The translations under genes were made by a program, and so were the position numbers. The notes below the pieces were generated by a model that was given only the letters and a program-made list of their open reading frames with translations, made no database searches and was not told where the DNA came from. A stretch of 10,120 bases of DNA from JAJBWD01 sp041670885 (GTDB lineage: Bacteria > Bacillota > Clostridia > Clostridiales > Clostridiaceae), in the NCBI GenBank assembly GCA_041670885.1, contig JBAXYJ010000097.1, positions 1 to 10,120 on the forward strand. Reading direction: 5' to 3'. This document shows positions 1-8,164 of the stretch, in pieces (positions within the stretch are counted from its first letter, which is position 1; each line of letters opens with the position of its first letter).

Positions 1-26
1 AAAGATCGGAAGAGTGAATAAATAGC

Positions 27-55
27 TTGATTTAAAAGCGTTTTAGTGGTACAAT
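27..55 (+). promoter_or_regulatory. Vegetative (sigma-A type) promoter of the rpsF operon
   Basis: A -35 element TTGATT (27-32) and a -10 element TACAAT (50-55) are separated by exactly 17 bp. The -10 is preceded by TGG, giving an extended -10. Transcription would start near 61-63, just before the structured rpsF leader. The match and position are seen directly; use in vivo is inferred. Confidence 0.75.
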
Positions 56-68
56 TACTATTCGTAAT

Positions 69-113
69 CCCTGCTGTGAAAATCACAGCCGTTAGTCCAA
101 GGGGAGGAGGTGA
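69..113 (+). promoter_or_regulatory. rpsF leader resembling the ribosomal S6:S18 autoregulatory RNA
   Basis: A perfect 7-bp hairpin (GCTGTGA 73-79, loop AAA, TCACAGC 83-89) is followed directly by CCG (89-91). CCC at 69-71 can pair with GGG at 101-103 to close the outer helix. This layout of a closing helix, a CCG-containing internal loop and a capped hairpin matches the known leader motif that copies the S18 site of 16S rRNA and binds the S6:S18 complex. The 3' side of the outer helix abuts the Shine-Dalgarno AGGAGGTGA (105-113). Bound protein would therefore block rpsF translation. The fold is read by eye. Confidence 0.75.
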
Positions 114-119
114 AATCTA

Positions 120-407
120 ATGAGAAAGTACGAAACAATTTTTATATTACATCCAACACTTGATGAAAATGCAGTTAATGAAGGAATCGAAAAAGCTAAA
201 GGTGTAATTGAAAATGGTGGCGGAGTAGTTGAAAATGTAGATTTCTGGGGTAAGAGAAAACTTGCTTATGAAATTGAAAAAGTTAAAGATGGCTACTACA
301 CACTAATTAACTTCAGTTCTGATACAGACTTACCTAAAGAATTAGACAGAGTTTTCAGAATCACAGATTCAGTTATCAGACACATTATAGTTCGTTTAGA
401 AAAGTAA
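120..407 (+). CDS. rpsF: 30S ribosomal protein S6
   Basis: S6 binds S18 and helps build the platform of the 30S subunit. The 95-residue protein has the normal family length and the typical start MRKYETIFILHP. It also has the conserved core segment WGKRKLAYEIEK followed by GYY, and a C-terminal helix region ending in a basic tail. The ATG is chosen because a full Shine-Dalgarno AGGAGGTGA lies 6 bases upstream. It is the first gene of an operon with ssb (12 nt downstream) and rpsR, an arrangement conserved in Firmicutes. The leader RNA upstream suggests feedback control by its own product together with S18. Identification is very secure. Confidence 0.97.
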   Translation: MRKYETIFILHPTLDENAVNEGIEKAKGVIENGGGVVENVDFWGKRKLAYEIEKVKDGYYTLINFSSDTDLPKELDRVFRITDSVIRHIIVRLEK

Positions 408-419
408 GAGGTGCTATGA

Positions 420-827
420 ATGAATAGAGTGGTTTTAATTGGCAGATTAACTAGAGACCCAGAATTAAAATATACTCCTGGAACAGGAACTGCAGTGACC
501 ACTTTGACTTTGGCTGTTGATAGAAGATTGCCAAACAAGGATGGTCAAAGAGAAGCAGATTTTGTACCTGTAGTTGTCTGGGGGAAAATAGCTGAAAATG
601 TTGCAAATTACTGCAGCAAAGGAAGACTCGTAGGAGTATCAGGAAGACTTCAGATTAGAAGCTATGAAGGAAAAGATGGTAATAAAAGGACTTTCACTGA
701 AGTAGTTGCAGATGAAGTTCAGTTCCTTGAGAAAATGAATCAGGGAGCTAAGTCAGCTCAGCCAAGCTTCAAAGAAGATTCCTATGAAGATATGACTCCT
801 ATAGAAGACGGAGAAATTCCATTTTAA
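420..827 (+). CDS. ssb: Single-stranded DNA-binding protein
   Basis: SSB coats single-stranded DNA in replication, repair and recombination. The N-terminal OB-fold (about residues 1-105) opens with MNRVVLIGRLTRDPELKYT and contains FVPVVVWGK, both family hallmarks. A short linker leads to the acidic tip EDGEIPF, the usual docking tail for partner proteins. At 135 residues the linker is short compared with many SSBs. An out-of-frame ATG at 416 lies only 2 nt from the Shine-Dalgarno AGAGGTG (407-413), so the ATG at 420 is the better start. The gene sits between rpsF and rpsR as in Bacillus ssbA. Confidence 0.97.
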   Translation: MNRVVLIGRLTRDPELKYTPGTGTAVTTLTLAVDRRLPNKDGQREADFVPVVVWGKIAENVANYCSKGRLVGVSGRLQIRSYEGKDGNKRTFTEVVADEVQFLEKMNQGAKSAQPSFKEDSYEDMTPIEDGEIPF

Positions 828-846
828 CAGGTAAGGAGGTAAGGAA

Positions 847-1107
847 ATGAGCAGAGAAGGAAAAGATTTCGGAAAAAAGAACGGCGGAAGCAGAATAAGA
901 AGAAAGAAGAAGGTTTGTTCTTTCTGCGTTGAAAAGGCTGATGCTATAGATTATAAAGATGTAAATAAATTAAGAAAATATGTAACTGAAAGAGGGAAGA
1001 TTCTTCCAAGAAGAATTACAGGAAACTGTGCTAAACATCAAAGAATGCTTACAGAAGCAGTTAAGAGAGCAAGAAACATAGCTCTTCTTCCATTTACAAC
1101 TGAGTAA
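847..1107 (+). CDS. rpsR: 30S ribosomal protein S18, zinc-binding type
   Basis: S18 pairs with S6 on the 30S platform. The 86-residue protein has a lysine/arginine-rich N-terminus and the core motifs YKDVNKLRKYVTERGKILPRR and NCAKHQR. Cysteines 24 and 27 (CSFC), Cys61 and His64 form a CxxC...CxxH set, marking this as the zinc-binding (C-plus) form of S18. Some bacteria carry a cysteine-free paralog instead. Start: Shine-Dalgarno AAGGAGGT (833-840), 6 nt before the ATG. It is the last gene of the first operon and is followed by an intrinsic terminator. Confidence 0.97.
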   Translation: MSREGKDFGKKNGGSRIRRKKKVCSFCVEKADAIDYKDVNKLRKYVTERGKILPRRITGNCAKHQRMLTEAVKRARNIALLPFTTE

Positions 1108-1109
1108 TT

Positions 1110-1134
1110 AAACAGCCTTATGGCTGTTTTTTTT
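1110..1134 (+). terminator. Intrinsic terminator after rpsR
   Basis: An 8-bp stem (1110-1117 with 1122-1129, core CAGCC/GGCTG) with a TTAT loop runs directly into a long T run (1127-1134). It begins 2 nt after the rpsR stop and separates the rpsF-ssb-rpsR operon from the next one. Confidence 0.9.
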
Positions 1135-1141
1135 ATTTTTA

Positions 1142-1170
1142 TTGAAATATATACTATTATTATCTAAAAT
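1142..1170 (+). promoter_or_regulatory. Vegetative promoter of the MazG-like-to-dnaB operon
   Basis: TTGAAA (1142-1147) and TAAAAT (1165-1170) are spaced by exactly 17 bp, with the predicted start near 1177. It lies between the rpsR terminator and the MazG-like gene. No other terminator or gap over about 20 nt is seen until dnaB ends, so it may drive the whole downstream block. Confidence 0.7.
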
Positions 1171-1198
1171 GGTTATATAGATTAAGGAGGATGAGGAT

Positions 1199-1516
1199 AT
1201 GGGTAAAAATGATTTTAACATAATATCAAGTGTTAGAATTATAGAAAGTCTTAAAGCTGAACTTATAAGCATTATTGGAGATTTGTTTAAGCTTATGAAC
1301 AGAGGGACAAATGTTGCAAAGGATTCCATAATAGACTGCATATCAGGTAGCGTAATAATTCTCTATATTTTAGCAGACAGACTGGGATACTCTTATCAGG
1401 GAGTAGATGATAAAATTAAGGGGAAACTAAAGACAGGAATCATAGAAAACGATGATATAGAATTAAAGGGTAAGGATTTAAGCAGATTGTATGATCATTT
1501 TAAAGAAAGAAACTAA
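1199..1516 (+). CDS. MazG-like family protein (small clostridial form)
   Basis: This 105-residue protein resembles a small clostridial family annotated as MazG-like and found at this site between rpsR and the DUF2232 gene. Recognisable stretches are VRIIESLKAELI, a central helix with IIDCISGSVIILYILADRLGYSY, and the C-terminal GKDLSRLYDHFKE. MazG proteins are all-helical nucleoside triphosphate pyrophosphohydrolases. I do not see a clear ExxE...ExxD metal site, so nucleotide hydrolysis is not supported by residues here. Shine-Dalgarno AAGGAGG (1184-1190) sits 8 nt before this ATG; an ATG at 1191 directly abuts it and is unlikely. The DUF2232 gene follows after 11 nt. Confidence 0.75.
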   Translation: MGKNDFNIISSVRIIESLKAELISIIGDLFKLMNRGTNVAKDSIIDCISGSVIILYILADRLGYSYQGVDDKIKGKLKTGIIENDDIELKGKDLSRLYDHFKERN

Positions 1517-1527
1517 TGGAGGAATAA

Positions 1528-2526
1528 ATGAACAGAAAGTACAACACAAATGAAATAGTTGAAGCCGGACTAATAACAGGTATAATAGTAGTGCTGATGC
1601 TTATAACAGGATATGTACCGGTTTTGAAAATCGTATCAACTCTCCTTCTTCCGGTGCCTGTTACTGTTTTAGCACTTAGAAGAGGGTATAAGCTTTCTTT
1701 TTTATCTGTAGTTATTGGTACAATACTTACCGCTATGGCTTATGATCCGATAACTGCAGTGCAGAGTGCAATTATCTTTGGACTTTCAGGAATTTCACTG
1801 GCCTACTGTATTAAAAATGATAAGTCCTTTGGTGAGACCATAATGATAATGACAATTGCCACCTCTGCTGCATTAATTCTTAGTATTTCTTTATATTTAG
1901 GCTTTATATTAAAAGATGGATTTAATGGTGTATACAGCCTGATGGATAAGTCAGCTGCTATGTTTAAAGATTCTTATGAAGGTATGAAAAAGACCTTAGG
2001 TACCAATAATTTTAATAGTACTGCAATGAAGCAGTATGAAGCACAGCTTAAATTATTGACACCAGATTATTTAATTAAGGGTTTATTAGGCGGTATATTA
2101 GCCTGCAGTATGGTAATTGCTTATATAAATTATCTTGTGGCGGAAAAAATATTAAACAGATTAAAATTCAGTGCAAAAGAACCAACACCTTTCAGGTATA
2201 TAAATATTGATGCAAAGCTGGGCTTAGCAGTTGTTATTATAATGCTTACAGGCTCAATACTTAATTACTATAAAATCCCTGCAGGAGAATACATGTATGG
2301 TTCTGCTGAAAATGTTCTAATGTTTTTGATTTCTGTCCAGGGAATATCGGTTCTATCCTATCTGTTTCTTGAAAAGACTAAAATACCTAAAGCAGGAGTT
2401 ATTGCAATTATTGTATTAGGCTTTTCCATTATCAGTACAGTTTCAATTTATTTAGGGTTAGCTGATTTAATACTTGACTTTAGAAAGATAAATAAAAACA
2501 GCTTATTTAATAAGAGAGGAAAATAA
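1528..2526 (+). CDS. yybS: DUF2232 (YybS-like) multi-pass membrane protein
   Basis: This 332-residue integral membrane protein has about eight hydrophobic segments, roughly residues 13-31, 33-50, 56-72, 75-94, 103-127, 186-206, 228-246, 260-280 and 290-318, some perhaps re-entrant. A more polar region lies around 128-180. Its position just before gdpP matches Bacillus yybS-yybT, and the family is DUF2232, of unknown biochemical role. Shine-Dalgarno GGAGGA (1518-1523) precedes the ATG. Its stop codon directly touches the gdpP ATG with no intervening base, so the two are probably translated together. That context suggests, but does not show, a link to c-di-AMP signalling or the membrane placement of GdpP. 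The family call is fairly sure; the symbol is by synteny. Confidence 0.85.
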   Translation: MNRKYNTNEIVEAGLITGIIVVLMLITGYVPVLKIVSTLLLPVPVTVLALRRGYKLSFLSVVIGTILTAMAYDPITAVQSAIIFGLSGISLAYCIKNDKSFGETIMIMTIATSAALILSISLYLGFILKDGFNGVYSLMDKSAAMFKDSYEGMKKTLGTNNFNSTAMKQYEAQLKLLTPDYLIKGLLGGILACSMVIAYINYLVAEKILNRLKFSAKEPTPFRYINIDAKLGLAVVIIMLTGSILNYYKIPAGEYMYGSAENVLMFLISVQGISVLSYLFLEKTKIPKAGVIAIIVLGFSIISTVSIYLGLADLILDFRKINKNSLFNKRGK

Positions 2527-4515
2527 ATGGATGATAAATACAAGTCTTTTTCCACCGACAATAAACTCTATATGCTTTTTATAGCAATAATGATAGGGGT
2601 ACTTTTTCTGTTTCAGCATTTAATTTCCGGAGCTGTATTCTTAGCAGTCTATTTAATACTTATAGTTTATAATATAGTAAATGAAAGAAGAAAGGAAATT
2701 AAGTGGAGAAATTTTATTGAAGAATTTTCTATTCAACTGGACAGTGCCACCCAAAATACTCTGGTAAAGAATCCATTTCCAATTGTTATAACCTCTGAGG
2801 ATGGAAGTATATTATGGTATAATCAGAAGTTTGTAAAGATTGTATCTATCCAGGATATATTAGGAAGAAGCATAAAAGAGATAAACAGTAATATTTCAAT
2901 TTCAGATATTTCTGAGGATAAAAAAGAATTCAGATTTTTATCTGTTGAGGGTAAATTCTATGATGCCTATGTAAACAAAATAGATACAGTTCAAAATGGC
3001 GATATCTTTGAAAATGTATATATTTTCTACTTTTATGATGTTACGGATAAGCATAATCTTATAAAAGAGAGTGTTGAGAGGCGAGAAGCTGTGATGCTTA
3101 TAGAAGTAGATAATTTTGATGAGGTAATAAGGCGGGTTGAGGAGGAGAAAAAACCTCTTCTTCAGGCAGAAGTTGAAAAAAATATTTACAGCTATGCCAA
3201 TAGCTTTAAGACCTTTTGCAAGAAATACGAAAACAACAAATTTTTACTTACGATTCAAAATAAATACCTTAAAGAAGAAGCAGAAAAGAAATTTGATATT
3301 TTGGATCAGGTAAGAGAAATAAATATGGGAAATACTTTAGGAATTACCTTAAGTATTGGTGTAGGTGATTTGGGAGAGACACCAGTTGAAAACTACAATT
3401 TTGCTAAGCAGGCTATGGAACTGGCATTAGGCCGGGGAGGAGATCAGGCCGTAGTTAAAAGTCAGAATAAACTGGATTTCTACGGAGGAAAGACTAAAGA
3501 GGTACAAAAAGGAACAAAGGTAAGAGCAAGGGTCATAGCTCATGCTCTTCTTAATATAATAAATGAAAGCAGTTCGGTTTTTATAATGGGACATAAAAGC
3601 TCAGATATAGACTGTCTTGGATCTGCTGTTGGACTTTCTAGAGCCTGCCTTCTTTTATCTAAGCCCTGCTATATAGTTATGGAAAATGAAAATGGCAGCG
3701 TATATCCGCTGATGAAAAAATTAAAAGAGGATCAGAATTATCAAAATATAATAATAAATTCCTCATCAGCTTTAAAGCTTATGGATGAAAAAAGTCTTCT
3801 TATACTAGTTGATGTAAATAGTGATGAGTATGTCCAGAGCATAGATTTACTTAGAAATTCAGAAAGGTACGTGGTGATAGATCACCACAGAAGATCAAGA
3901 AACTTTATTGAGGGAGCACTGCTGACTTATGTAGAGGTGTATTCTTCTTCAACCTCAGAGCTGGTAACGGAAATATTTCAGTACATGCTTGAAAGCCCAA
4001 AGCTTACTCCAATTGAGGCTGAGGCGCTTCTTGCCGGGATAGTAGTAGATACAAAGCATTTTACTCTTAAAACAGGAGTCAGAACCTTTGAGGCGGCCAG
4101 CTTTTTAAGAAAACAGGGAGCAGATACGGTAGAGGTTAAAAGGTTATTTTCTAATGATTTAAATTCATATCTGGAAAGGTATGAGATAATGAAAACAGCT
4201 GTAATTAAAAATAATATAGCAATTGCTAAAAGTCCTGATGCAATTAATGACAATGTTATAGCATCTCAGGCGGCAGATGAATTAATAAATGTAACAGGAA
4301 TCTTAGCTTCTTTTGTACTTTATAGGTTAGAAAATGATATACTTATAAGTGGAAGATCCTCGGGAGATGTGAATGTTCAGCTTATACTGGAAGAGCTGGG
4401 CGGCGGAGGACATTTAACCATGGCAGGAGCCAGACTTAAAGGTCTTAACATGGAGGAAGCCTTTTTAAAATTAGAAGCTGCAATAGATAATTACTTTAAG
4501 GAGAGTGATGAATAA
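2527..4515 (+). CDS. gdpP: Cyclic-di-AMP phosphodiesterase GdpP (YybT)
   Basis: GdpP hydrolyses c-di-AMP to pApA at the membrane, tuning potassium, osmotic and cell-wall homeostasis. The 662-residue length fits the family. Two membrane helices (about 14-30, 34-50) lead to a PAS-like domain (about 78-160, with NPFPIVITSEDGSILWYN). A degenerate GGDEF domain follows (about 190-320) and lacks a canonical GGDEF motif, as is normal here. The C-terminal DHH-DHHA1 part carries His356, Asp360 and Asp362 (GHKSSDID), Asp429, Asp452-His453-His454 (DHH), Asp508 and GGGGH at 625-629, so the metal-binding catalytic set looks complete. It abuts the DUF2232 gene and overlaps rplI by one base (TAATG). Shine-Dalgarno AGAGAGGA (2513-2520). 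Confidence 0.96.
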   Translation: MDDKYKSFSTDNKLYMLFIAIMIGVLFLFQHLISGAVFLAVYLILIVYNIVNERRKEIKWRNFIEEFSIQLDSATQNTLVKNPFPIVITSEDGSILWYNQKFVKIVSIQDILGRSIKEINSNISISDISEDKKEFRFLSVEGKFYDAYVNKIDTVQNGDIFENVYIFYFYDVTDKHNLIKESVERREAVMLIEVDNFDEVIRRVEEEKKPLLQAEVEKNIYSYANSFKTFCKKYENNKFLLTIQNKYLKEEAEKKFDILDQVREINMGNTLGITLSIGVGDLGETPVENYNFAKQAMELALGRGGDQAVVKSQNKLDFYGGKTKEVQKGTKVRARVIAHALLNIINESSSVFIMGHKSSDIDCLGSAVGLSRACLLLSKPCYIVMENENGSVYPLMKKLKEDQNYQNIIINSSSALKLMDEKSLLILVDVNSDEYVQSIDLLRNSERYVVIDHHRRSRNFIEGALLTYVEVYSSSTSELVTEIFQYMLESPKLTPIEAEALLAGIVVDTKHFTLKTGVRTFEAASFLRKQGADTVEVKRLFSNDLNSYLERYEIMKTAVIKNNIAIAKSPDAINDNVIASQAADELINVTGILASFVLYRLENDILISGRSSGDVNVQLILEELGGGGHLTMAGARLKGLNMEEAFLKLEAAIDNYFKESDE

Positions 4516-4952
4516 TGAAGGTTATATTACTAAAGGATGTTAAGGGAGTAGGTAAAAAGGATGAGGTAATAAATACCTCTGATGGATATGCCAGAAATTT
4601 TTTATTTCCCAGGAAATTAGCTGAGGAAGCTACAGATAACAATATTCACAGGATAAATTTAAAAAATGAAGCTGAAAGAAAAAGAAAATTAGAAGAGACT
4701 GAGAGAGCTCAGGCTCAGGCTAAAGAATTAAAAAATAAGGTTATTAACATAAAGACAAAATCAGGAGAAGGTGGAAGACTTTTTGGTTCTATTACTTCCA
4801 AAGATATAGCAGAGGAAATAAAAAAGCAGCTTAATCTTGAAATCGACAAGAAAAAGCTGGTTATTGACTCTATTAAGCAGCTGGGAGAGTATACCGCAGA
4901 GCTGAAGCTTTATCCTGAAATATCTACAACTATAAAAATAATTGTGGAATAA
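4515..4952 (+). CDS. rplI: 50S ribosomal protein L9
   Basis: L9 binds 23S rRNA near the base of the L1 stalk and helps frame maintenance. The N-terminal domain has the family signature with MKVILLKDVKGVGKKDEV and GYARNFLFPRKLA. A long charged connecting helix follows (about 45-75). The C-terminal domain contains the GRLFGSIT motif. The length of 145 residues is slightly below the usual 147-150 but complete. Its ATG shares one base with the gdpP stop (TAATG), and AAGGAGAG (4498-4505) lies inside the end of gdpP, implying coupled translation. Confidence 0.97.
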   Translation: MKVILLKDVKGVGKKDEVINTSDGYARNFLFPRKLAEEATDNNIHRINLKNEAERKRKLEETERAQAQAKELKNKVINIKTKSGEGGRLFGSITSKDIAEEIKKQLNLEIDKKKLVIDSIKQLGEYTAELKLYPEISTTIKIIVE

Positions 4953-4964
4953 TAGGTGATTTTA

Positions 4965-6821
4965 TTGAAGGACAACGAAGTGTTTGAAGATTTATCAAAA
5001 GAATCCAGAGTAAAAATTTTATATGATATAGTTTATAAGGTTTTAGATGAAAATACTATAAGAGCAAGGATTGTAAAATTTAGACTGGAAAAGCATATTC
5101 ATTCGAAAAGCCCATGTGAAAGACTTTACGCAGTAAACAGAATAATAAGCGATGGTAAGGGAGAAAAGCTAGTCCCAAAGGAAGAAAAATTTAATGAAAT
5201 AGTTAGAAGGACAAATGACTATCTGACAGATGCCATTGCAAAAAATTATGTAAGAACAAAAATTGAATCAAAAGTTGAAGAGACACTAATAGACAGACAG
5301 GAAAAATATATGGATGAGGTCAGGCTGAGTATTATTAAAAAACAGAAGGGACCTGAAAATGCTAAAACTCTAAAGAAATATGGAGAGCTTAAAGTTTTAG
5401 ACAGCAGAAAATTAAGCAAAAATATTCAGGACTTACTAAGACCTGACAGTTTTTCTGAAATAGTAGGTCAGGAAAGAGCAATTTCAGCACTTCTTTCTAA
5501 AGTAGCTTGCCCATATCCTCAGCATATAATCCTATACGGACCTCCTGGAGTTGGTAAAACCACTGCTGCCAGGCTTGCCCTGGAGGAGTCAAAAAAGCTT
5601 AAATACACGCCATTTTCCAAAGACGGAGAATTTGTAGAGGTAGACGGAACAACTCTCAGGTGGGATCCAAGAGAGATAACAAATCCTCTTCTAGGCTCAG
5701 TTCATGATCCAATATACCAGGGAAGCAAAAGGGACTTAGCTGATATTGGGGTTCCGGAGCCAAAACCCGGTCTTGTAACAAAGGCTCATGGAGGAGTGTT
5801 ATTCATTGATGAAATAGGGGAGCTGGATCCTATTCTTCAAAATAAGCTGCTTAAGGTTCTGGAGGATAAAAGAGTTGAATTTTCATCTTCCTATTATGAC
5901 CCAGATGATGAAAACACTCCAAAATATATAAAATATCTATTTGACAATGGAGCACCGGCTGACTTTATTTTAATAGGAGCTACTACAAAGGAACCTCAGG
6001 AGATAAATCCTGCCTTAAGGTCAAGATGCACTGAGGTATACTTTGAGCCTTTGTCCTCAAAGGATATAGAGAAAATTGTAATAAATGCAGCAGAAAAGCT
6101 AAACATAGAGCTGGATGCTGAGATTCCAGAAATAATATCCAGGTATACCATAGAAGGAAGAAGAGCAGTTAATATACTCTCTGATGCCTACGGGTATGTT
6201 CTTTATAACAATAGAGACAAGAAAATAACTAAAAAAGATTTAATGGAAGTCATTTCAATAAGCCGGCTTATTCCTTATGAAAATAGTATAAAGTCTGAAA
6301 AAAAGGAAGTAGGACAGGTGCTTGGACTTGGAGTATCAGGCTTTATTGGATCAAGTATAGAAATAGAAACTGAAACCTTCCCGGCTAAGGAAAAAGCAAA
6401 GGGACAGGTAAGATTTAATGATACAGCAGGATCAATGGCAAAAGATTCAGTATTTAATGCAGCTACAGTTATAAGAAAGCTTACTGACAAGGATATTAAA
6501 GACTATGATATACATGTGAATTTTATAGGCGGAGGAAAGATAGACGGTCCTTCTGCTGGAGCTGCTATAACTATATGTATAATAAGTGCTCTTTTAGATA
6601 AGCCTGTCAGGCAGGATATTGCTATAACCGGAGAAATATCACTCCGAGGAAAGCTAAAACCTGTGGGCGGTATTTTTGAAAAGCTATATGGTGCAAGAAG
6701 AAAAGGAATTAAGAAGGTCTTTATACCAGAGGATAATAAAAATGAAATACCAGCAGGACTTACAGATATAGAGGTTATAACTGTATCTAATATAGAAGAA
6801 CTTATGAAATATGTATTTTAG
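4965..6821 (+). CDS. lonC: Lon-family ATP-dependent protease LonC
   Basis: LonC is an AAA+ serine protease restricted to a subset of endospore formers and presumed to act in sporulation. Numbering from the TTG: an N-terminal helical region (about 1-155) lacks the classic LonA substrate domain. The AAA+ module has Walker A GPPGVGKTT (192-200), Walker B with Asp282-Glu283 (LFIDE), and a later RSRC arginine segment. The Lon peptidase domain has Ser530 (GPSAGA) and Lys573, 43 residues apart as in the Lon catalytic dyad, so it should be active. Start choice: AGGTGAT (4954-4960) is well placed for TTG at 4965, giving 618 residues. A GTG at 4956 would give 621 residues but lies inside that ribosome binding site. 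It lies 12 nt after rplI and 11 nt before dnaB. Confidence 0.93.
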   Translation: MKDNEVFEDLSKESRVKILYDIVYKVLDENTIRARIVKFRLEKHIHSKSPCERLYAVNRIISDGKGEKLVPKEEKFNEIVRRTNDYLTDAIAKNYVRTKIESKVEETLIDRQEKYMDEVRLSIIKKQKGPENAKTLKKYGELKVLDSRKLSKNIQDLLRPDSFSEIVGQERAISALLSKVACPYPQHIILYGPPGVGKTTAARLALEESKKLKYTPFSKDGEFVEVDGTTLRWDPREITNPLLGSVHDPIYQGSKRDLADIGVPEPKPGLVTKAHGGVLFIDEIGELDPILQNKLLKVLEDKRVEFSSSYYDPDDENTPKYIKYLFDNGAPADFILIGATTKEPQEINPALRSRCTEVYFEPLSSKDIEKIVINAAEKLNIELDAEIPEIISRYTIEGRRAVNILSDAYGYVLYNNRDKKITKKDLMEVISISRLIPYENSIKSEKKEVGQVLGLGVSGFIGSSIEIETETFPAKEKAKGQVRFNDTAGSMAKDSVFNAATVIRKLTDKDIKDYDIHVNFIGGGKIDGPSAGAAITICIISALLDKPVRQDIAITGEISLRGKLKPVGGIFEKLYGARRKGIKKVFIPEDNKNEIPAGLTDIEVITVSNIEELMKYVF

Positions 6822-6832
6822 GAGAGATTGGT

Positions 6833-8164
6833 ATGGATGGGAGCAACATCAGGATATTTCCACATAATGTAGAAGCTGAGCAGTCTGTCATTGGTGCTAT
6901 GATAATAGATAAAAATGCCATAGCAGATGCCTCTGAGGCACTTAGCAGGGATGATTTTTATCAGGACAAACATCAGGTACTGTTTGCGTCTATTCTGGAT
7001 TTATTTACTAAGGATACACCTGTTGATATAATAACTCTAATTGAATATCTAAGAGCAAATGACAAAATAGATAAGTCAGGCGGAATTACATATATAACAG
7101 AGCTTTCAAATTCAATTGCCTCAACTGCAAATTTATCCTCCTATATAAAGATAGTAAAGGATAAATCCACACTGAGGAGGCTTATAAGAGCTTCAACTGA
7201 AATAATTGAGGACAGCTACAATAATCAGGATCAGGTAGAATCAGTTATTGAAGGAGCAGAAAAGAAAATATTTGATTTGGTTCAGAAGAGGAATGTTTCA
7301 GATTATGAGCCAATAAATACAATACTTGAGAGAAAAATAGTTGAAATAGAGAAGGTATATCTGAACAAAGGTGGGCCTACCGGAATAGCCTCCGGGTTTC
7401 CTGAGCTGGATGAAAAAACATCTGGTTTCCAGGAAGGCGATATGGTATTAATTGCGGCCAGACCTTCTATGGGAAAAACAACCCTTGCTCTAAACATAGC
7501 TCAGTATGCTGCTATGAGTGAGGGTAAAAGTATTGTAATATTCTCTCTTGAAATGTCAAAGGAGCAGCTGGCTAAAAAGTTTTTATCAGCTGTTACTAAT
7601 ATTGAAATGCAGAATCTTACAAATGGTGAACTTGATGACAACGACTGGCAGAAGATAGCAAAAGCATCAGGGCCATTAAGCTCATCAAAAATATATATAG
7701 ATGACTCGGCAGGAATAACAGTTACAGAAATGAGATCTAAGTGCAGAAGAATAAAGATAGAATACGGTATAGATTTAATTCTTGTTGATTACCTGCAGCT
7801 TATGTCCGGTTCCGGAGAAAGCAGGCAGCAGGAAGTATCTACTATTTCAAGATCTATAAAGGCTTTGGCAAAGGAAATGAGATGTCCTGTAATTGCACTT
7901 TCTCAGCTTTCCCGTGCCCCTGAGCAAAGAGCAGATCACAGGCCTATGCTGTCAGACCTTAGAGAGTCAGGCTCCATAGAGCAGGATGCGGATTTAGTTA
8001 TGTTCTTATACAGAGATGAATATTATAATCCGGATTCAGAGGATAAAAATACTGCAGAGTTAATTATTGCTAAGCAAAGAAATGGTCCAACCGGCACAGT
8101 TAAGCTGGCTTGGCTTGGCCAATACAGTAAGTTTGGAAGACTTGATAATGTCCACCAAGAGTAA
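6833..8164 (+). CDS. dnaB: Replicative DNA helicase DnaB (DnaC of Bacillus)
   Basis: This hexameric 5'-3' helicase unwinds DNA at the replication fork and recruits primase. The N-terminal domain (about 1-150) begins IFPHNVEAEQSVIGAMI, a family hallmark. The RecA-like C-terminal domain has Walker A ARPSMGKTT (209-217), Walker B ILVDYLQL with Asp319, and the conserved stretches IALSQLSRAPEQR and DLRESGSIEQDADLVMFLYRDEYY. Its 443 residues match the family. Shine-Dalgarno AGGAGAG (6820-6826) overlaps the lonC stop codon. It is the last gene of the operon, and its stop is followed at once by a terminator hairpin. No intein or insertion interrupts it. Confidence 0.97.
   Translation: MDGSNIRIFPHNVEAEQSVIGAMIIDKNAIADASEALSRDDFYQDKHQVLFASILDLFTKDTPVDIITLIEYLRANDKIDKSGGITYITELSNSIASTANLSSYIKIVKDKSTLRRLIRASTEIIEDSYNNQDQVESVIEGAEKKIFDLVQKRNVSDYEPINTILERKIVEIEKVYLNKGGPTGIASGFPELDEKTSGFQEGDMVLIAARPSMGKTTLALNIAQYAAMSEGKSIVIFSLEMSKEQLAKKFLSAVTNIEMQNLTNGELDDNDWQKIAKASGPLSSSKIYIDDSAGITVTEMRSKCRRIKIEYGIDLILVDYLQLMSGSGESRQQEVSTISRSIKALAKEMRCPVIALSQLSRAPEQRADHRPMLSDLRESGSIEQDADLVMFLYRDEYYNPDSEDKNTAELIIAKQRNGPTGTVKLAWLGQYSKFGRLDNVHQE

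Noticed and set aside
3..14. AGATCGGAAGAG equals the first 12 bases of a common Illumina adapter and lies at the very start of the window.
   Set aside because: The next base is T rather than the adapter C, and an ordinary-looking promoter follows without a break. A chance match is possible, so it is not called an artefact; raw reads or the flanking sequence would settle it.
1..25. Short open frames entering from the left edge, e.g. one ending at TAG 23-25, could be the 3' end of an upstream gene.
   Set aside because: Seven or fewer codons are visible and none can be assigned to a family.
296..538. 80-codon minus-strand open frame.
   Set aside because: It is antisense to rpsF and ssb, has no recognisable product, and is explained by the real genes on the plus strand.
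3978..4253. 91-codon minus-strand open frame inside gdpP.
   Set aside because: It lies opposite the well-conserved DHH/DHHA1 coding region and has no family resemblance.
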